Both the position numbers and the translations under genes were made by a program. Of a DNA stretch of 64,000 nucleotides, positions 58,040 through 64,000 are shown one piece after another. The number at the start of each line of letters is the position of its first letter. Position 1 is the stretch's first letter. The notes below the pieces were generated by a model. It saw only the letters and a list, made by a program, of their open reading frames with translations, did no database searches and was not told the origin of the DNA. Source of the stretch: Pohlia nutans. Lineage: Eukaryota > Streptophyta > Bryopsida > Bryales > Mniaceae. Location of the stretch: NCBI GenBank assembly GCA_022496805.1, contig CM040102.1:20677955-20741954 (forward strand), read 5' to 3'.

Positions 58040-61010
58040 AGTGAATGGAAGATGGACGTCCGCAAAGACATCCACGTTCTTGCTAACATTCCCAGGTATC
58101 GGATGAGGCGCACGACGATTTCACGGATGTTTAGAGAGACACCGATGTGGACGTGTACAGAACCACCCAGACGTCTTGGACCATGCCATATCCCTATACT
58201 ACGGAAGACATCCACACGTTCTGGTGGACGGTGTCCACAATGACTGGTGTTGTGACTTCTGAGACGGTGCTACGTCCTCCCCTACGTTGTACGACATCGT
58301 CGACCGTCTCACAGTGGACGTCTCTGCAAAGACGCCGTATAGCAGGAGAGATGTATGCGGCGATGTCGAATGGTACATCGCCTTGAACATCTTAAAAGAC
58401 AATGATGAAGACGCGGACACGTCTGTTACGGATCTCATTGGTGACACATCACGAACAACGTGCAAATGTCCGCAGGGATGTTCCAGCCGACGTTCGGAGC
58501 GCGACATCGGACATGACTGCGGAGACACCGCGCACATCGAGTGACACGTTCGTGCAATACCAGGTCCCTGATGTCGCGCCCGATGTCTTCACGGGTGTTT
58601 ACAGAGACACCCGTGACGACGTCTGTAGAAGCATCCCGTACGTCTTACACCACGCCATACTGCTATGTTCCGCAAGACATCCCGAACGTTTTAGTGGACA
58701 TTGTCCACAATGTCCGTTTCTTTGTCTTCCGTCACAGTGCCATGACATCCATGACGTCTGAAGACGTCTTGGACCATGTCACAGTGGACGTATCCGCCAA
58801 GACCCCCTACTGCATGACGGATGTATGCGGACATGTCTGATGGGTCATGCTCATGGACATTCTAGAAGACATTGATGAAGACGCGGGCGCGTCTGTTATG
58901 GATGTCATCGCTGAGACATCAGGAACAACGTGCAAATGTCCGCCGGGATGTTGCACCCCACGTTCGGAGCGCGACATCACAGATGACCGCGGAGACAACG
59001 CGCACATCGAGTGAGACGTTCCGTGCAATACCAAGTCACTGATGTTGCGCCCGATGTCTTCACGGGTGTTTAGAGAGATACCCATCATGACGTTTAAAGA
59101 AGCATGTCGGACGTCTTAGACCACGGCAGTTCCCTATGTTCCGGAAGACAATTCTGATTGTTTCGGTAGACGTTGTCCACATTGTCCGGTTCTGTGACTG
59201 CTGTCACGGTACCATGTCGTCGTTGACGTCTGTAGATGTCCTCGACCGTGTCGCAGTGGACGTCTCCGCAAAGACGTCATACTGCGGGACGGATGTATGC
59301 GGTCATGTCTGATGGGACATCTTTATGGACATCGTCGAAGACAATGATGAAGACGCGGGCGCGTCTGTTACGGATGTCACTGCGGAGACATCAGGAACAA
59401 CGTGCGAATGTCCGCCGGGATGTTACAGCCCACGTTCGGAGCGCGACATCACAGATGACCGCGGAGACACTGCGCACATCGAGTGAGACGTTCTGTGCAA
59501 TAACAGGTCACTGATGTCGCGCCCGATGTCTTCATGGGTGTTTAGAGAGATACCCATCATGACGTTTGAAGAAGCATGTCGGACGTCTTAGACCACGCCA
59601 TTCGCCTATGTTGCGGAAGACGATTCTGATTGTTTCGGTAGACGTTGTCCACAATGTCCGGTTCTGTGACTGCTGTCATGGTGCCATGTCATCCTTGACG
59701 TCTGTAGATGTCCTCGACCGTGTAGCAGTGGACGTCTCCGCCAAGACGCCATACTGCGGGACGGATGTATGCGGCCATGTCTGATGGGACATCTCCATGG
59801 ACATCGTCGTAGACAATGATGAAGACGCGGGCGCGTCTGAAACAGATGTCATCGCTGAGACATCAGGAACAACGTGCAAATGTCTGGTGGGATGTTGCAG
59901 CCGACGTTCGGAGCGCAACATCAGAGATGACCGCGGAGACACCGCGCACATCGAGTGAGACGTTTCGTGCAATACCAAGTCACTGATGTCGCGGCCGATG
60001 TCTTCAGGGGTGTTTAGAGAGACACCCATCATGACGTCTGACGAAGCATGTCGGACGTCTTCGACAACGCGAATTTGGTATGTTGCGGAAGACGATTCCG
60101 AATGTTTCGGTGCACGTTGTTCACAATGTCCGGTTCTCTGACTCCTGTCATGGTGCCATGTCATACTTCACGTCTGTAGATGTCCTCGACTGTGTCGCAG
60201 TGGACGTCTCCGCGAAGACGCCATACTACGTGACGGATGTATGCGGCCATGTCTGATAGGACATCTCCATAGACATCCTCGAAGACAGTGATGAAGACGC
60301 AGGCGCCTCTGGTACAGATGTTATCGCTGACACATCACGAACAACGTGCCAATGTCCGGCGGGATGTTGCAGCCAACGTTCGGAGCGCGACATCAGAGAT
60401 GACCGCGGAGACACCTTGCACATCGAGTGAGACGTTCCGTGCAATCCCAGGTATCTGATGTCACGCCCGATGTCGTCAGTGTTGTTTAGAGAGACACCCA
60501 TATTGACGTCTGCAAAAGCATCCCGTACGTCTTAAACCGCGCCATATTGCTATGTTCCGGAAGACGACACCGAATGTTTAGTTGGATGTTCTCCAGAATG
60601 TCCGATTTGGTGACTTCTGGGACGTTGCCATGTCATATCCAACGTCTTCTGACGTCGTATACCATGTCGCGGTGGACGTCTGTGCCAAGACGCCCTACTG
60701 CATGACGGATGTATGCGGCGTTGCTTGATGGGACATCTCCTTGGACATCCTAGAAGACAATGATGGAGACACGGGCCCGTCTGTCACGAATGTCTTCGCG
60801 GACATGTTATGAACAGCATGCGGACGTCCGCGGGATGTCCCAGCTGACATTCGGACAGCGACATCACGGGCAACTCCTCACACATCTTTGATGTCAGCGC
60901 AGACATAGTCTACGTGAACTAAAACATCCATGGGAGGACGTTGTATCTCATGTCGCCAACTATGTCTCAGTGGATGTTTATGTAGACATCCGCTGCGACG
61001 TGCTCAGAAG
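58040..61010 (+). repeat. 472-bp tandem array, six units, in the CACTA right region
   Basis: The landmark ATGTATGCGG occurs at 58351, 58821, 59293, 59765, 60237 and 60709, spaced 470-472 bp. Each unit also holds GGAACAACGTGCRAATGTCC-like and ACGTTCGGAGCGCRACATCA-like blocks and many GACATC/GACGTC motifs. Central units are most alike and outer units more diverged. Open frames in the array, including several on the minus strand, are translations of the repeat. Confidence 0.92.
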
Positions 61011-61034
61011 TATCCCACATGTTTTGTAGGGTGA

Positions 61035-61333
61035 CCATCACAAATTTGGCAAGTCATGTTTTTGCAATGTTTTACGTATGTTGTTGAGATGAACAGGGGT
61101 GATTACGTTCGACATACATTTTACGTATGTTTATCGTATAAAAAACATACGAACAACATATTACAAACATGAAATAACACATCATGATAAAATTTACATG
61201 TTTGTAATATATCCTTCATATGTTTTTTCTATGATAAACATACATAAAACTTATGTCGAACGTAATCACCCCTGTTCATCTCAACAACATACGTAAAACA
61301 TTACAAAAACATTACTTCCTAAGTTTGTGATGA
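61035..61333. mobile_element. Palindromic MITE nested in the CACTA element, about 300 bp
   Basis: The sequence from CATCACAAATTTGGCAAG to CTAAGTTTGTGATG is an almost complete hairpin. Both arms contain GAACAGGGGTGATTACGTTC (or its inverse) and ACGTATGTTGTTGAGA, and pairing continues toward the centre. The target duplication is unclear. Confidence 0.6.
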
Positions 61334-61679
61334 CGAGGCTACAATGTTTCGGGAGACGTGTAGCTGTTTGATGGGACGCTGTCTGAGACGTCTCCGACCA
61401 TGACTTACATGCTTCTGCGATGTCTTCCAAGACGTCGGCTATGTGAGCATTCACTGTTGCACAGTAAATGATAATGGTGATGTACCATGGGACATTGCAG
61501 TTCACCACCGTAGACATCACTGCGCTTCGAGGACGTCGTTGCAGACATCCCAATGGATGTCTACGAAAACATCCCCACGTCATCGAAGTCATCGTGAATC
61601 AGATGTCTTGCGGACGATGGCCTAAACACAGTATGTCGTGGCAGCTCGTCCAACGTGGATTTTTCCGTGCCATGTAGGT

Positions 61680-61970
61680 TAAGTTTTGTAAATTTGGAAA
61701 TTCCAAATTATATCCACGTGTATTTTCCACCATAAATGTTGAAAAATCCTCCTATATTATAAAAAGCTATTTTTGTCCGACAGGGATTTTTAATATTATA
61801 ATACTAATAAATTATAATATTTATAATATTTTAATATTAAAAATAAATTTTTATATATAATTTATATTATATAATATGAAATTTATTAAAATATTATTAT
61901 TTTAATATTATTATATTTTTATGATACTGTTATAATATTATAATATGATAATTTACAATTATTTTAAAGT
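61680..61970. other. Extremely AT-rich stretch inside the CACTA element
   Basis: From about 61795 to 61965 the sequence is almost pure A/T with ATTATAATA-like repeats. No gene is present. Confidence 0.7.
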
Positions 61971-62478
61971 ATGGACGAATCAAAAATATTGCGAGTACAA
62001 GATACTGAATATAAAATCACTATTCCAAATTATGTGGTGATTTTAAATAAAAGTATATTGGACAAAAAGGAAATAGAATTTAATAGTGTGAACCGGTTTT
62101 TTTTCCGCTCTTGCAAACCGTTGCCCATTATGCAGAATTTTTTACATCGGGTAGCATTTCACCTTGCATTCCAGTAAATTTCAAACACTTACCCTCGGTG
62201 AAACCGGAATCCCATGCCAGCGTGGCAAAGTTGCGTCTTTCCGAATGTCTGGCGTCATGTCTTCAGAAACGCGCAGATGCACGCAGACATCTACGCGTTT
62301 TTTCCGAAACACGCAACTCGCCGAACCATATAATCCCAAAATTATCTTCAACAACGTAGAGACATCCCGTTGTTGTGCGAGACATCCATACCAATGGGAA
62401 AGACATGACAGGGATGTCTCCATGTTTTCCGAAGACATGACAAAAAACACGGGTTTCTTATAGTGCAAATGCGTTTTT

Positions 62479-62988
62479 TCAGTCTATATAAAGTAGATAT
62501 ATGTCCTGGTTTGTAAATTTTGCATCTTCTAGTGCTGCTGTGAGGAGTTGTAATTGTCTTGATGTACTTCTTTCTGCTCTAAATCCTTCTTGACTATCGT
62601 GTAGGATTTGGTATTTTTCACCGTATGCTGATAGTATGTATGTTAGCGTGCTGGTGAAGAGTTTGTACATTGTGTTTGCAAGTGCTATTGGTCTGTGGTT
62701 TGGCAATTGTGCTAGATTTCCTTTCTTATAGAGTATTATGGTTAAACTAATTTTCCATGAGGCAGGGATTTGTTTTTGTTTGTAGCAATGAGTGAAAAAT
62801 AGAAAGAGTAGTTTTTGGAAGTTTTCGGGCATGTTTTTTAGTATTGAGTTGGGAATTTTGTCTGGGCCTGGTGTTTTGTTGTTGGATAGGTTTTTAAGAC
62901 ACATTTCATATGTTTCTTTATCAAAGTGTTTATAAAGTGGTGTTTGTGGATGTCCTCTTTTTTCTATTACAAAACCATCGAGGTCGTG
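62479..62988 (-). pseudogene. Reverse transcriptase, N-terminal half, of the LINE
   Basis: The minus strand encodes NLSNNKTPGPDKIPNSILKN (the TPGPD motif that opens LINE RTs), IPASWKISLTIILYKKGN, NHRPIALANTMYKLFTSTL (RPIAL/NTxYK box), SQEGFRAERSTSRQLQLL and DIYLLYID, where the catalytic YID Asp lies. A TGA directly follows YID, then KNAF at the CACTA junction. The domain continues at 50372 on the far side of the insertion. Confidence 0.9.
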
Positions 62989-63606
62989 CTATGGGTATTG
63001 TCTAACTCCGCAAGTACATTGTACTACGTGTTCGGGTTGGTAGTAGCATGTTGGTACTGTAGGTCTATTGCTGATTGATTGTTGTATGTGGATTTCATTT
63101 GCTATGTCTTCTGGGTTGGTTAATATGTTGTTGTTTCTGTCTAAAATGCAGTCTAGTAGTGGTGTTTCTTGATTTTTGAAAACTTTCTTGTTTATTTTCT
63201 TTGGGCTTTTGTCGTATAGTTGTCTGTATTTTTGAATTGCTTTTTTTATACAACTTTGGGTATATTTTGTGGTGATTTTACGTGCATGTATTTTTGCTGT
63301 TTTGGCTATTTCTACTAATGATTGGATCCATTCTATTTGGTCATGTTCTTGGGTTGGGAGTAGTGGAATGTTTACATTTGTATAGGTTTTTAATTCTTCA
63401 ATTATTGGATGTGTTTGCCAGTTTTGTGTATTTTTTGTTATGTAAATTGTTTTTCGAATTAGATGGTAGGTGGATAGGTGTTTTTTCCATGATTTTTGTA
63501 GTTTTCTTGGTAAGAAGCCTCCTTGTTGAGTGGTGCGGTTTGTTAGTGTTGGGAGTGGTGGTGCACTACAAGTTTCTTGAATTTTGTCTGAAATTTTTTG
63601 TATCAA
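62989..63606 (-). pseudogene. LINE linker region upstream of the RT
   Basis: This 205-codon minus-strand frame is rich in Lys, Ile, Thr and Gln, with helical segments such as KRKLQKSWKK-like basic stretches and KAIQKYRQLYDKSPKKINKK, followed by DCILDRNNNILTNPEDIANE. The last phrase (a D.NGN.ITN..E.A.. pattern) is typical just before the RT of LINEs. No endonuclease motif is present. Confidence 0.7.
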
Positions 63607-63738
63607 GTGATCTAGTTTTGAACATGATGTTTTCCATTGGACGTCTGTTAGTTGGTCATTTTATAATATTGTGACGAATTCATTTATTTGCAGAGCATTT
63701 TCTTCAAAATATTCTATTTTGAATTTTTCCATATTTAA

Positions 63739-64000
63739 CACGCAATTCGCTATTTATGCACTTGGTCAAGTGCGTTCATTTCATGAGCAAATCTTACTTA
63801 AAAAATTTTGTGTAAAAATGTCTCTAAAAAAGAACGATTTTGTCGTTCTACAATTACTTTCATTGTAAACAAACAATTATTTAATTTAATTTTTATTCTT
63901 ATCTTTATCTTTTATCTTTATCTTTTATTCTATTTTTTCTTTTATCTTTTCTTTATCTTGTTTCATTTATCTTATTTCTTTCTTCTCTTCAATTTATTTT
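63739..64000 (+). repeat. Dispersed repeat starting GCAATTC, copy 2, running off the window
   Basis: It starts GCAATTCGCTATTTATGCAC and matches 3879-4137 almost base for base, up to the window edge. It directly adjoins the 5' side of the truncated LINE. Confidence 0.8.

Larger units (their letters stand above)
50376..62465 (+). mobile_element. CACTA (En/Spm) transposon inserted in the LINE, 12,090 bp
   Basis: The left end reads CACTATAAGAAACCCGTG and the right end is its exact inverse. The inverted repeats match over about 34 bp. CAA flanks both sides (50373-50375 and 62466-62468), the 3-bp duplication of this superfamily. The interior is filled with short GACATC/GACGTC motifs in both orientations, as expected of expanded CACTA subterminal repeats. 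Coding remnants are a TNP2-associated C-terminal domain (56812-57642, plus) and a possible TnpA-like gene (54476-52579, minus). I find no TNP2 catalytic domain, so the element is likely defective. Confidence 0.92.
62469..63735 (-). mobile_element. LINE, 5' part, right of the CACTA insertion
   Basis: This is the upstream continuation of the LINE at 46150-50372. It holds the first RT motifs (62904-62479) and a helical linker (63606-62989) that in intact LINEs lies between endonuclease and RT. The endonuclease is not in the window. The sequence switches at about 63739 to an unrelated dispersed repeat, so the LINE is 5'-truncated or interrupted there. Confidence 0.75.

Noticed and set aside
58040..61010. 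CRISPR-like or coding repeat array
   Set aside because: Units are 472 bp with no short repeat/spacer alternation, lie inside a CACTA element in plant DNA, and the frames within are not conserved between units.
63282..63674. 130-codon hydrophobic plus-strand frame
   Set aside because: It is the antisense of the LINE linker. The G/T-rich strand gives Val/Leu/Phe-rich shadow translations.

Overview
This is nuclear DNA of a land plant. The evidence is a 12-exon GT-AG spliced gene for the XAP5/XCT (XAP5 CIRCADIAN TIMEKEEPER) family, a spliced cytosolic thioredoxin h, a mitochondrial-type dihydrolipoamide acyltransferase gene fragment, and plant-type CACTA, PIF/Harbinger, Ty1-copia and RT+RNase H LINE elements. 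I cannot place the species. Some coding signatures look like those of seed-free plants, but that is only an impression.

Layout. 1-293: start of a small membrane protein gene running off the left edge (minus). 1392-5649: MITEs and low-complexity DNA. 8418-8951: three in-phase exons of a pyruvate dehydrogenase-type E2 (minus), apparently an isolated fragment. 11315-17519: the complete XCT gene (plus, 337 aa), with introns loaded with small transposons. 18115-18968: end of a copia element. 19691-21302: decayed spliced gene of unknown function (minus), followed by a 67-bp minisatellite. 22305-28780: complete-ended PIF/Harbinger element with an intact DDE transposase and a broken Myb/SANT-like partner gene. 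29960-30972: decayed, unrecognised gene. 31540-33960: decayed copia gag/integrase. 36045-36673: thioredoxin h (minus, 116 aa) with a probable 5'UTR exon near 37941-38180. 38409-45522: a block of MITEs and foldback elements. 46150-63735: a minus-strand LINE whose reverse transcriptase gene is split by a 12,090-bp CACTA element (50376-62465) with matching CAA target duplications.

Only three coding units look functional: XCT, thioredoxin h and the PIF transposase; the gene cut by the left edge may be a fourth. Nearly everything else is transposon or transposon decay.

The most interesting material is a family of at least nine non-autonomous elements flanked by TTAA and ending in CCCTTTAA or CCCCTAA. 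This is a piggyBac-like signature that is unusual for plants. Most copies have a short hairpin just inside one end, whose stem sequence differs between copies while pairing is kept. Two copies sit head to head in XCT intron 1 and one in intron 11. Other notable points are the precise CACTA-in-LINE insertion, a six-unit 472-bp tandem array inside the CACTA element, and a possible methyltransferase-like domain between the RT and RNase H of the LINE.
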